A model generated the notes under the pieces. The model searched no databases, was not told the DNA's origin, and saw nothing but the letters and a program-made list of their open reading frames with translations. Below, one piece after another: positions 44,517 to 53,340 of a stretch of DNA of 64,000 nucleotides; position 1 is the stretch's first letter; each line of letters starts with the position of its first letter. The stretch is from an uncultured Alphaproteobacteria bacterium. GTDB lineage: Bacteria; Pseudomonadota; Alphaproteobacteria; HIMB59. The translations under genes and the position numbers were made by a program. Location of the stretch: positions 268,985 through 332,984 of the forward strand of contig CACKEA010000001.1 in assembly GCA_902599045.1 (NCBI GenBank), written 5' to 3'.

Positions 44517-45572
44517 TTAGATGTTTAGCCTTAGAATAAAAATTAAAATACAAATAGTAAAAAAACTTACAAGACTATAAATCATTCCAATTACTATAGG
44601 GACATAGCTTTGACTGAATATTTTTTTTAAATTGATTGAAGCTCCAAGAGCAGTTAATGCCAAACCAAATAAAATAGTAATGATATCTTCTAAAATTTCT
44701 AAAACATTAATCCAAGTTACAGAATTTAAATAATATCTATCTATAATAGCACGAATGATAATTAAAACAATAAAACCTATTACAAATAATGGTATTGTAT
44801 TTTTAATTTTTTCCAAAATTGATAAATTTTTGGAAGTAGTTTTTTCTTCTCTATTTTTTAAAATAACTAAAGATGGAATTAATATTACTAGAAATAAATT
44901 TCTGAGTAGTTTAGTAATAGTAGCGATTTCAAGAACTTTACTATTTTGGTATAAATCATTATGCACCATTGCTGCAGCTAATACTTGACTTGTATCATGG
45001 ATACCTATACCTAAAAAAATCCCCTTAGCTAGATCAGATATAAAATACCATTCTATAAAAAAAGGATAAACCAATAAAGCTAAGCTGCCCCAGAGAACAA
45101 CAATCAATACTGCAGTACCAACATCATAATCTTTAGATTTTAAAACACTAGAGGAGACCATTATTGCTGTAACACCGCAAATGGATGTCCCAATTGCTAA
45201 TAATTTTGAGACTTCTTTTTGAATGGGCCATAACTTTGAAAGGGCCAAATATGTCAATAAAATCAATAAAATTGTAACTATTATTATCCCTAATGATTGA
45301 ATGCTAACACTAGCAAGTTGTGTAAAACTTATTTTTATACCCAGCAATACAATTGCTAATTGAAGAACATTTTTTTTTATAAAATCACGTCCTTGCAGAA
45401 TTTTTTCTGAAAATTGGAATAAATTAAAGAACAATATTCCCAAAATAAGACACAGTAAACTTAATGGCAAAACCGATATATTTAAAATATAACTAAAGGG
45501 TTGTCTTAAAAAAATTGCAATTATGTAAATTAGACAAATAACTGTAATTCCAGATATATTTCTACTAATCAT
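44517..45572 (-). CDS. YeiH/UPF0324-family membrane protein (putative sulfate exporter family)
   Basis: 351 residues with about ten membrane segments. LLGIKISFTQLASVSIQSLGIII, LAIGTSICGVTAIMVSSSVLKSKDYDVGTAV, and the FLGIGIHDTSQVLAAAMV loop are YeiH signatures. The family is listed as putative sulfate exporters but is little studied. It is the last gene of the operon that starts with the betaine-type transporter, overlapping the DUF3726-like gene by 8 bases. Confidence 0.87.
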   Translation of the reverse strand: MISRNISGITVICLIYIIAIFLRQPFSYILNISVLPLSLLCLILGILFFNLFQFSEKILQGRDFIKKNVLQLAIVLLGIKISFTQLASVSIQSLGIIIVTILLILLTYLALSKLWPIQKEVSKLLAIGTSICGVTAIMVSSSVLKSKDYDVGTAVLIVVLWGSLALLVYPFFIEWYFISDLAKGIFLGIGIHDTSQVLAAAMVHNDLYQNSKVLEIATITKLLRNLFLVILIPSLVILKNREEKTTSKNLSILEKIKNTIPLFVIGFIVLIIIRAIIDRYYLNSVTWINVLEILEDIITILFGLALTALGASINLKKIFSQSYVPIVIGMIYSLVSFFTICILIFILRLNI

Positions 45573-46161
45573 TATCTGTTAAACCAGCACCAGCTCCAGA
45601 AATTTTCTTCTCTTCTGTCTCTTCGACAAAAGTTTCAAGTGATAGTTTATATAGATAATCCCAAGAACTTTGGTCATATAAGCTTTTCCTTTGAGTTGAA
45701 ATGGTCAAAGAAAAATCTGATAAATTATTAGGTACCACATTTTGATCTATAAAAAAAATATCCCCAGGACTTATCGTGAAATTTAAATCTGATGACTTAA
45801 AATCAAAATAGAGTAAATTACTTTTTGCTGACTTAGATAAAAAAGGAAGAATTAATAGGGGCTCATTTATATTCTTGAACCTATGAATACGATGTAGGTC
45901 TTTATTATGAGATTGGTCAAGAAAAAAAATTCCAAAATGTATGGGGCATAGATTACTGGTATCAGATTGACCCACGTCCAAAAGTTTATTAAGTTTAGTT
46001 AAACCTAAATCAACTAATCTCTTAAAACTTTCTAATCCTTGAAATTTAGATTGCTCTAATACTCTTACTGCCTTCCCAGCTTCCTCAGAGACTCCCCAAC
46101 TTAGTCCCTTAGCACGCGATGATCTCTTAATTGTTGTTTCAATTTCATATAAGGAGTGCAT
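45565..46161 (-). CDS. DUF3726-like protein of unknown function
   Basis: The ATG at 46,161 shares a base with the upstream stop (TAATG) and gives 198 residues; an earlier in-frame codon is less likely. The N-terminus MHSLYEIETTIKRSSRAKGL then SWGVSEEAGKAVRVLE matches the DUF3726 pattern as I know it. The rest is beta-rich with a glycine/alanine C-terminus (ISGAGAGL). No catalytic motif is evident. It is locked between a 551-residue unknown and the YeiH-type exporter. Confidence 0.72.
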   Translation of the reverse strand: MHSLYEIETTIKRSSRAKGLSWGVSEEAGKAVRVLEQSKFQGLESFKRLVDLGLTKLNKLLDVGQSDTSNLCPIHFGIFFLDQSHNKDLHRIHRFKNINEPLLILPFLSKSAKSNLLYFDFKSSDLNFTISPGDIFFIDQNVVPNNLSDFSLTISTQRKSLYDQSSWDYLYKLSLETFVEETEEKKISGAGAGLTDND

Positions 46162-47816
46162 TAAGCTATCTTTTTGTAAGACCACGTATCATTAGATGTG
46201 CTTATTTCTTTCATTAAGGGAGCTCCTTGATACATAGTAATTCTTACCCATCGATCAGAACGAGGATCAAATCGTGTTGCACCAAAAAAGGATAGCTTTA
46301 GTCGAAGCATATCAACTGGGATTAAGGTTTTTGAGATAGTGTTATCTTGAATTTCAGAGTAGGGCAGTTTTTCACATATCAGAACCCTTCTTAATATATG
46401 GCGATATTCTTGATTTTTTAACAAATAATAGCCTAAGTCTCTTTTTAAATCATAAGATTTTAAATCACCATAAAGTGCACTTATATCTCTTGCTATAGCT
46501 AGGGGTAGCTCTAATTCTGAGCCTTCCTCAGAAAATCTATCTGACATCCGAGGCTCTTGTTTATTTTTTGAGTAATACCAAAAATTAAAAATATTTTCTT
46601 TGTTATCAAAATCAATATTTAGCAACCAGGTATATTGATTTTCAATTAATTTACACACCTCATCAATTGTCTTTGATGTATCAATATCAAAGTATTCATC
46701 TTCATTTATAGACATTTCATAACTGAGAGGTTCTACAATATCTGGATAAACCTCCATCATTAATGAAACAATAAACTCACAGCATTCAGATTGAGTATTT
46801 GCTTCTATCCACTCGTAAATAGAATTCCAAAAATAATTTTTCAAGGTATATGATGAATAAAAATTTTGAAAACTATCTAAGTCCTTTAAAAGCTGTTTAT
46901 TTTTTTTCTTTTGGTAATCACTTTCCGTTTTCCAATATTTAATATTCTCTTGAGTAGCAGAAAGATATGACTCAAAAATATCTTTATCTTTTTGACTCAC
47001 AGATAAGATTGATCGAATGGCTTTTAATGCTTTTTCTTTCGCAATGATCCATTGATTTAATAGAGCTGGATGATTTACTATAAATGGTGCCATTCCCAAA
47101 CCTGTAGAATTACCAATACCTAAATTTCTAGCAATATCTTCGCTAAGTTTAGTTGCTTTATCAGGTGAGCGGAAATAAGCCACATGGTTGACGACATCGA
47201 AAGTAAATTGCCTTGCAAGGTATACAAGCATCATCTCCAACCTAAATGGTCCTTTAAGTTCTTCTCTATCTTGAATTTTAATTCTATCAGCTAATCCAAA
47301 TTTTCCAGAGCCATAAACAGCAGTAGTTCGATAAAGATATCCCACGCTGTATAAAAGCTTAGTATCTGGTTGTATACCTTTAGACAGTTTATCTACTACA
47401 TGTTCAAAAACTCGTATTGATTTGTTAGCTCGAGATAGGCAAAGTTCCTTTTCACTCACTCTTCCCTGCTCTTGGAGAGGAACATTAGCTTTAAGCCTTT
47501 CAATATCCTCTTTAGCTGGAACTCCATCAAATAAAACAAAAGATGCATCCCATTTCGTAGCTATAACTCGATCAGATCTTTCGCTATCCTCAATATGATT
47601 AGAAAAACAAATCAGGGAGTATTGTTTTTGCCCATTATTTACAACATAAACAATATGACCAAAGCCTTGATTGTCTAAGTTGAATTCTTTAGTTTGAAAT
47701 TCCCAATTCTTAAACTCTCTTATAAAACTTCTAAGAAAAGACAATTTAGATTGATGAAAGGACCCAAGTCGGTCTAATTTCATGACTAATTCTGGTTTTC
47801 TTAAATCTATTTGCAT
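46161..47816 (-). CDS. 551-residue conserved-looking protein of unknown function
   Basis: A soluble protein without signal peptide or membrane segments. Striking stretches are LYRTTAVYGSGKFGLADRIK (about residues 161-180), GPFRLEMMLVYLARQFTFDV (189-208) and ARNLGIGNSTGLGMAPFIVN (229-248), which look strongly conserved and glycine-rich, followed by a charged helical region (270-330). I cannot assign a fold or reaction. Start and stop both overlap neighbours in TAATG fashion (dipeptidase-family gene upstream, DUF3726-like downstream), so the three are co-translated. Confidence 0.85.
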   Translation of the reverse strand: MQIDLRKPELVMKLDRLGSFHQSKLSFLRSFIREFKNWEFQTKEFNLDNQGFGHIVYVVNNGQKQYSLICFSNHIEDSERSDRVIATKWDASFVLFDGVPAKEDIERLKANVPLQEQGRVSEKELCLSRANKSIRVFEHVVDKLSKGIQPDTKLLYSVGYLYRTTAVYGSGKFGLADRIKIQDREELKGPFRLEMMLVYLARQFTFDVVNHVAYFRSPDKATKLSEDIARNLGIGNSTGLGMAPFIVNHPALLNQWIIAKEKALKAIRSILSVSQKDKDIFESYLSATQENIKYWKTESDYQKKKNKQLLKDLDSFQNFYSSYTLKNYFWNSIYEWIEANTQSECCEFIVSLMMEVYPDIVEPLSYEMSINEDEYFDIDTSKTIDEVCKLIENQYTWLLNIDFDNKENIFNFWYYSKNKQEPRMSDRFSEEGSELELPLAIARDISALYGDLKSYDLKRDLGYYLLKNQEYRHILRRVLICEKLPYSEIQDNTISKTLIPVDMLRLKLSFFGATRFDPRSDRWVRITMYQGAPLMKEISTSNDTWSYKKIA

Positions 47817-48784
47817 TAATCAAACTTTTTATAAAAATTGTACCAATTATTACCCAAGATGTCGTGCGTCTCATCTTCGCTGAAGCCAACATCTTTCAGA
47901 CCTTTATGGAGATTTTCAAAGCCTCTGGCATCTTCAAACCATGAGGGTTGTGGAGGAAAACCTGCATTATCTAAAGTTCCTTCACCAAAATCTTTTGTCT
48001 TTGTCCAAGTACCATTTCTCATCCATTCAACTATGCTATCTGGATGATGAATACAAAGATCTGAACCAATACCAATTTGCTTTATAGATATTTTTTTTGT
48101 ACTTTCTGCAATCATCTCACAAAATGATTGTAGAGTGCAATTTGAAGCATCTTTAAGATGGTGAGGATATAATGAGAACCCGATCATTCCACCACTATCG
48201 TTTAATGCTTTTAATACCTTATCTGATTTATTTCGAACCCCCTGATGCCAAAACAAAGGATTGGCATGACTAACAACAATTGGCTGAATAGAAATTTCAA
48301 TTGCTTCCAATGTTGAAAATTCTGCGGAGTGGGACATATCAATAATCATATTTACCCGGTTCATTTCTTTGATAACCTCTCTCCCCATTCGAGTAATACC
48401 ACTATCACGTTTCTCGTAACATCCAGTAGCTAGTAATGATTGATTATTGTAAGTAAGTTGCATAAATAGTACGCCCAATTTCTTTAGAGACTCAACATAA
48501 TCAATATTATCTTCAACAGGAGAGCAATTTTGTAACCCGTAAAAAATAGCAGTCTTATTCTCGAGCCTTGCTTTAGCAATATCTTTTGAACTTTTGCCCA
48601 AAAAAATTAAATCTTTATTTTTTTCAAAATAATTATTCCAAGTCTTTATATTAGAGAGAACTTCGTCGTAATCCTCGTGATAACAAATCGTGGCGTGAAC
48701 TGCATCTAATTGTGCTTCGTGATTAATTTCAAATATTTCTCTAGACCAGTTACAATACTGAAGATTGTCGACTCGAAAATTCAT
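47816..48784 (-). CDS. Membrane-dipeptidase (peptidase M19/COG2355) family protein
   Basis: 322 residues, no signal peptide. The M19 pattern is clear in IIDMSHSAEFSTLEAI and PIVVSHANPLFWH (His152, His173), LKALNDSGGMIGFSLYPHHL and IGIGSDL. The N-terminal HxD metal pair is missing (the start reads VDNLQYCNW), and the bridging glutamate position reads FYGLQNCSP with Gln. This is therefore probably not a classic dizinc dipeptidase. It is the fifth gene of the betaine-type transporter operon and may act on an N-substituted amino acid. Confidence 0.82.
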   Translation of the reverse strand: MNFRVDNLQYCNWSREIFEINHEAQLDAVHATICYHEDYDEVLSNIKTWNNYFEKNKDLIFLGKSSKDIAKARLENKTAIFYGLQNCSPVEDNIDYVESLKKLGVLFMQLTYNNQSLLATGCYEKRDSGITRMGREVIKEMNRVNMIIDMSHSAEFSTLEAIEISIQPIVVSHANPLFWHQGVRNKSDKVLKALNDSGGMIGFSLYPHHLKDASNCTLQSFCEMIAESTKKISIKQIGIGSDLCIHHPDSIVEWMRNGTWTKTKDFGEGTLDNAGFPPQPSWFEDARGFENLHKGLKDVGFSEDETHDILGNNWYNFYKKFD

Positions 48785-48791
48785 CCGAGAA

Positions 48792-50231
48792 TTATACGGA
48801 CCCAGAATTAATGTAGGAAGTTTTTACTTGAGAGTAAAAGTCTCTTGCGTATGTTCCTTGTTCACGAGGACCAAAACTTGAGGCTTTTCTTCCACCAAAA
48901 GGCACATGATAGTCTAAGCCAGCGGTTGGTAAATTAACAGTTGTTACACCCGTTTTAATGTTTTGCTTAAAAAACTCAGCTTTAGCTAGAGACCGAGTAA
49001 TAATACCACTAGAAAGTCCGAAATCTGTTTCATTAGCAATTTCAAGAGCATGATCTAAGTTCTTTGTTGGAATTACACATGCGATCGGTCCAAACATTTC
49101 CTCTTGGTTAATACGAGATTTATTATCTCCATCAATAAACAAGGTTGGTTCCATATAATATCCTAGGGTTCTCATATTCATAGGGTTTCCTCCAAACTCA
49201 AGTTTAGCCTCACCTTTACCAATATCGATATACTCCAAGTTTGACTCAAACTGAGATTGATTTGATGCAGGTCCCATTTGTGTCCCTTCATCTAAGGCAT
49301 GTCCTACTTTTAAATTTTTTATACTTTCTAATAAGCCTTTAACAAAATCTTTATAAATATTTTCATGAACAATTAATCTTGAGGAAGCAGTACACTTTTG
49401 ACCCGTTCCACCATATGCTCCATTAACTGCACATGTAATGGCTGTTTTCAAATCTGCATCATCCATAACAACTAGAGGGTTTTTAGAGCCCATTTCCATT
49501 TGCATTTTTTTCATGGTGGATGAGGAGTTTTGATAAAGTTTTTTTCCTACCTCAACAGAACCAGTAAAAGTTATTGCTGCTATCTTAGGATGAGTTGATA
49601 TTTTGTGGCCGATATCACTTCCAGAACCTAAAACTAAATTAAATAAACCAGCAGGGATATCTTGTTTAGCAATTATCTCAGTTAAAGCGATAGCACTTCC
49701 TATTGTTAGAGAGGCTGGTTTTAAGATCACTGCATTACCACACATCATTGCAGGTGCTGCTTTCCATGCGGGAATTGCTATCGGAAAATTCCATGGTGAA
49801 ATAATACCAATTACACCAAGAGGCTCTCTTGAGATTTCAACCTGAAATCCAGGTCTAGTTGAAGGAATTTTCTCACCATATAAACGTAAACACTCTGACC
49901 CGTAATACTGAAATTGTTGGCCAGCTCTTGCTACTTCCCCAATACCCTCGTTTAATGGTTTCCCCTCTTCGCGAGATAATAATTCTCCAATTTGTTGAGA
50001 CTTTTGGATTAGTTCATTACCTATCTTTATAAGTATCTGTGATTTCTTTTCAATTCCTACGGTCTCCCACTCTTTTTGAGCGATAGCGGCAGAACGAATA
50101 GATTGTTCAAATTGTTCATCAGTACAAGTAGTATACTCATCGATCAATTCGGAAGTGTCAGAAGGGTTAATATTTTTAATTGAACTGGTGCCCTCGACCC
50201 ACTGGCCTGCAATATAGTTAGATTTTTTCAT
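48792..50231 (-). CDS. NAD(P)-dependent aldehyde dehydrogenase
   Basis: 479 residues. GVIGIISPWNFPIAIPAWKAAPAMMCGNAVILKPAS, the catalytic glutamate in QMEMGSKNPLVVMD, the cysteine in GGTGQKCTASSRL, and EEMFGPIACVIP are complete. The sequence style is of the 2-oxoglutarate-semialdehyde/succinate-semialdehyde/betaine-aldehyde group. Three bases separate it from the transporter ATPase, so its substrate probably derives from the imported compound. Confidence 0.92.
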   Translation of the reverse strand: MKKSNYIAGQWVEGTSSIKNINPSDTSELIDEYTTCTDEQFEQSIRSAAIAQKEWETVGIEKKSQILIKIGNELIQKSQQIGELLSREEGKPLNEGIGEVARAGQQFQYYGSECLRLYGEKIPSTRPGFQVEISREPLGVIGIISPWNFPIAIPAWKAAPAMMCGNAVILKPASLTIGSAIALTEIIAKQDIPAGLFNLVLGSGSDIGHKISTHPKIAAITFTGSVEVGKKLYQNSSSTMKKMQMEMGSKNPLVVMDDADLKTAITCAVNGAYGGTGQKCTASSRLIVHENIYKDFVKGLLESIKNLKVGHALDEGTQMGPASNQSQFESNLEYIDIGKGEAKLEFGGNPMNMRTLGYYMEPTLFIDGDNKSRINQEEMFGPIACVIPTKNLDHALEIANETDFGLSSGIITRSLAKAEFFKQNIKTGVTTVNLPTAGLDYHVPFGGRKASSFGPREQGTYARDFYSQVKTSYINSGSV

Positions 50232-50234
50232 ATA

Positions 50235-51257
50235 TTATCTTTTTAAGATCTCGGAAAGTTTTTTTGTAGATAAAAAACCTACATTTTTTTTGTCTTTGTC
50301 TTGAATAATTAAGTTATCGGGTTTATCAGAAATAACTTTATCAATAAAACGATCAATAAAATCATCTTGGTCTATTGGCATAGCCCCACTAAGATCTTGG
50401 CCATTAATTTCACTCATTATATGTTTTGCTTTAATCACTCTTGCTCTATTTACATCTTCTACGAAGTCTTTTACATACTTTGTTTTTGGATTTAGCAAAA
50501 TCTCTGCGGGTATTCCCTCTTGATCCATAATTCCATCTTTTAAAATAGCAATACGGTCTCCAATTTTTAAAGCCTCGTCAAGGTCATGTGTAATAAAAAC
50601 AACTGTTTTATGAAGTTCGTCCTGAAGTTCTAAAAGTATATCTTGCATATCTTTACGGATTAAAGGATCCAGTGCACTAAAAGCTTCATCCATTAAAAGA
50701 ATATCACCGTCATTAGTTAAGGCCCTTGCTAAACCAACGCGTTGTTGCATTCCACCAGATAAATGTTGAGGATATTTATCTTCATAACCTGATAAACCAA
50801 CTCTTTCAATCCAACGAAGAGCACTTTTGTTAGCATCCTCTTCACTAATATTCTGTATATGAAGACCAAAAATGGTATTTTGCAAAACAGTTTTATGTGG
50901 AAGTAAGGCAAAACGTTGGAAGACCATTGCGGTTTTGCTTCTTCTAAAACTTCGAAGTTCCTCTTCATTCATTTTTAAAACTTCATCACCATCGACAGTT
51001 ACACTCCCATCTGTGGGTTCAATTAACCTATTGATATGTCTAATTAAAGTTGATTTTCCAGATCCAGATAATCCCATAACAACCTGAACAGATTGAGCGT
51101 GAATATCGAGGTTAATATCTTTTAGTCCAAGAACATGATTATGTTTTTCCAGCAATTCATCTTTTCCAACTCCATTTTTTACGTTCTCCATTGCACCTTT
51201 GGGATTTTTTCCAAAGATTTTATAAAGATTTTTAATCTGTATTTTTGCTTCTGACAT
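50235..51257 (-). CDS. Betaine/proline-type ABC transporter, ATP-binding subunit
   Basis: 340 residues of the ProV/OpuAA type. KNLYKIFGKNPKGAMENV is the ProV-like start, VMGLSGSGKSTLIRHINRL is Walker A, LSGGMQQRVGLARAL the signature and ILLMDEAFSALDPLIR Walker B. A CBS-like C-terminal region follows (about 275-340). It drives import of a quaternary ammonium or sulfonium osmolyte. It adjoins the permease gene with no gap. Confidence 0.92.
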   Translation of the reverse strand: MSEAKIQIKNLYKIFGKNPKGAMENVKNGVGKDELLEKHNHVLGLKDINLDIHAQSVQVVMGLSGSGKSTLIRHINRLIEPTDGSVTVDGDEVLKMNEEELRSFRRSKTAMVFQRFALLPHKTVLQNTIFGLHIQNISEEDANKSALRWIERVGLSGYEDKYPQHLSGGMQQRVGLARALTNDGDILLMDEAFSALDPLIRKDMQDILLELQDELHKTVVFITHDLDEALKIGDRIAILKDGIMDQEGIPAEILLNPKTKYVKDFVEDVNRARVIKAKHIMSEINGQDLSGAMPIDQDDFIDRFIDKVISDKPDNLIIQDKDKKNVGFLSTKKLSEILKR

Positions 51258-52148
51258 TTATACTATTTTACCGGAGCGATGTTTTTGAATACGTTGACCA
51301 TAAGACTGAGATACTCTATCAAAAACAATAGCCACGATTACTATGGCAAGTCCATATAATACACCTTTGGTAAAATATTGATTATATATAGATTGTAAAA
51401 CTGGTTGGCCTAAGCCTTTCACACCTATCATTGAAGCAATAATAACCATTGCCAAAGCCATCATGATGGTCTGATTAATGCCAGCAAAAATTGTTGGTAA
51501 AGCCAAAGGGAGTTGAACCTGATATAGCTTTTGTTTTTTGGTAGCACCAAATGCATCTGCAGCTTCCAAAGCCTCTTTATCCACTTCTCGAATACCTAAA
51601 TTAGTGAGTCTAATTAAAGGAGGTATTGCATAAATTACAACAGCAATCAATCCTGGTATCTTTCCAATGCCCATTAACATTACGATAGGTATCAAATACA
51701 CAAATGGTGGCATTGTTTGCATGACATCTAAAATTGGGGTAACTATACTTTGCGTACGATCAGATCTAGACATTGCTATTCCTGTCGGTAGGCCTATAAC
51801 AACGGACATAATCACTGAAGTAAGTATGATAGCAATAGTGCTCATTGTTTCATCCCACATCCTAAAGTACCCTATAAATACAAAAGCTAAAAAAGTTCCA
51901 ATAACTAACTTAATACTCCTACTTCCCCAATAGGTAAGACCTAAAAGAACAATCATAAAAATTGGCCAAGGTGTAGCAATGAGGGTTTTTTCAAAAAAAA
52001 CTAGCATTTTAAGGAGAGGATCAAACATTGCATCAATTAAATCTCCCCACTCACGAGCAAAATCTTTATAACTAGCATCAACGCCCTTTTTGAATTCGCG
52101 AAACTGCTTGTTAGGCATTTCTGGAAAATCTGTTAGAAAATTAGACAT
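51258..52148 (-). CDS. Betaine/proline-type ABC transporter, permease subunit
   Basis: 296 residues of the ProW/OpuAB type: a hydrophilic N-terminal region, then six or seven membrane segments with TPILDVMQTMPPFVYLIPIVM and the ATPase-contact loop KEALEAADAFGATKKQKLYQVQLPLALPTIFAG. It is separated from the binding-protein gene by a hairpin with a U-tract. Confidence 0.92.
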   Translation of the reverse strand: MSNFLTDFPEMPNKQFREFKKGVDASYKDFAREWGDLIDAMFDPLLKMLVFFEKTLIATPWPIFMIVLLGLTYWGSRSIKLVIGTFLAFVFIGYFRMWDETMSTIAIILTSVIMSVVIGLPTGIAMSRSDRTQSIVTPILDVMQTMPPFVYLIPIVMLMGIGKIPGLIAVVIYAIPPLIRLTNLGIREVDKEALEAADAFGATKKQKLYQVQLPLALPTIFAGINQTIMMALAMVIIASMIGVKGLGQPVLQSIYNQYFTKGVLYGLAIVIVAIVFDRVSQSYGQRIQKHRSGKIV

Positions 52149-52167
52149 GTATGTATAAATTCATTTC

Positions 52168-52197
52168 AAAAAAAACCTGGGGACATAGTCCCCAGGT
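52168..52197 (-). terminator. Intra-operon terminator/attenuator between binding protein and permease genes
   Basis: On the minus strand a perfect ten-base stem (ACCTGGGGAC ... GTCCCCAGGT, three-base loop) is followed by about eight T residues. Placed 3' of the binding-protein gene and before the permease gene, it should make binding-protein mRNA more abundant than the rest. Confidence 0.88.
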
Positions 52198-52213
52198 AAA
52201 GTAATACAAGCTT

Positions 52214-53212
52214 TTATAGAGAGTTTTGTATATCTAGTTTTTGGTCAAATGGTACCCATTGTCCCCAAACATTAGAAAAATTCTCTAAGAAATAGTAAGC
52301 TGTCTCTTCAGCCTCAGCTTGATTTTCTTCTTTCCATGCGAGTATTTGACTTAGAAGAGTATTGTTAAAGCTTCTCTTCTCCAAGTATCCCATAACTTCA
52401 GAATTTCCTAGCATATCTTTACCAACATAAGTTTCCACTGTTGAGGCAGGATATTTATTTCTGCCTGGAGCTTCTACATTTAGATCATTGATTTCTGAAA
52501 GCCAAGTTTCTTGGTTGTGATCAACACCTTCATCAAGTTTTGTCATATCATACTTACCAAGGATAGCTGTTGGGCCCCAGTAGTAACCCATCCAACCTTC
52601 ACCTTTGTTGTATGCCTCACCCATTGCACCTGAAAGAGCACCACCTGAACCTGGATCAATAAATTCAAATCCAGCATCAGCCATACCGAATGCCTTAAAC
52701 ATTTGAGTTGTAGTAATCTGACAGTTCCAACCAGCAGGACATCCGTAGAAACCAGCTACACTTGAATCTTCAGGGTGTGGGAATAAATCAGGTCTTGCAA
52801 GAGCATCATCGATAGTAACAATACCATGTTCTTGAGCTATGTATGTTGGTATCCAAATTGCTTCCTCACCACCATCCTCAAACACTTTACCAACGTTTTT
52901 GATTAAACCCTCAGCTTCAGCAGGATCTAAGATTGGCTTAATATTTTGAGACCATAATTCAGGAGCTATTGAAGGCTCACCTTTTTCAACTAGAGATGTT
53001 GCTGTTGGCATAGTATCTCCAGGAATTAATTCCACTTCACATCCAAGTCCTCTTAAGAGAACAGCGTCGATGTGTGCGATGACCTGAGCAGAAGCCCAGT
53101 TCATTTCTGCAATTGTAACATTACTGCAGTGTGCCCCAGCTTTAACATTAGAAGAAATGGAGGTTATCCCTAATGCAAGGAAGAGCGCGGTAAATAATCG
53201 TAAAATTGACAT
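52214..53212 (-). CDS. Betaine-type ABC transporter, periplasmic substrate-binding protein
   Basis: 332 residues. The signal peptide ends near NVKA; CSNVTIAEMNWASAQVIAHI starts the mature OpuAC/ProX-type fold. Several aromatic residues that could form a cation-binding box are visible (APELWSQN, GYYWGPTAILG, NVWGQWVPF). Ligands in this family include glycine betaine, choline, carnitine, TMAO and DMSP; the sequence alone does not decide. AGGAGG just before the ATG marks strong translation, as usual for such binding proteins. Confidence 0.92.
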   Translation of the reverse strand: MSILRLFTALFLALGITSISSNVKAGAHCSNVTIAEMNWASAQVIAHIDAVLLRGLGCEVELIPGDTMPTATSLVEKGEPSIAPELWSQNIKPILDPAEAEGLIKNVGKVFEDGGEEAIWIPTYIAQEHGIVTIDDALARPDLFPHPEDSSVAGFYGCPAGWNCQITTTQMFKAFGMADAGFEFIDPGSGGALSGAMGEAYNKGEGWMGYYWGPTAILGKYDMTKLDEGVDHNQETWLSEINDLNVEAPGRNKYPASTVETYVGKDMLGNSEVMGYLEKRSFNNTLLSQILAWKEENQAEAEETAYYFLENFSNVWGQWVPFDQKLDIQNSL

Positions 53213-53340
53213 ATTTCCTCCTTATGTAGATATATCTAAATATATATAAACATTTAGGACATAATCATGCAAATAGTATTTGTGTCTAAATTGTCTTATA
53301 AGCTCTATTTATCTTGATTCATTTAATAAAAGTCATTTAA

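Noticed and set aside
44517-53212. Hydroxyproline-betaine catabolic cluster as the identity of the operon
   Set aside because: ABC transporter, ALDH and Ldh_2-type genes fit in style, but no epimerase, Rieske demethylase or lyase of that pathway is present, so the assignment is not supported.
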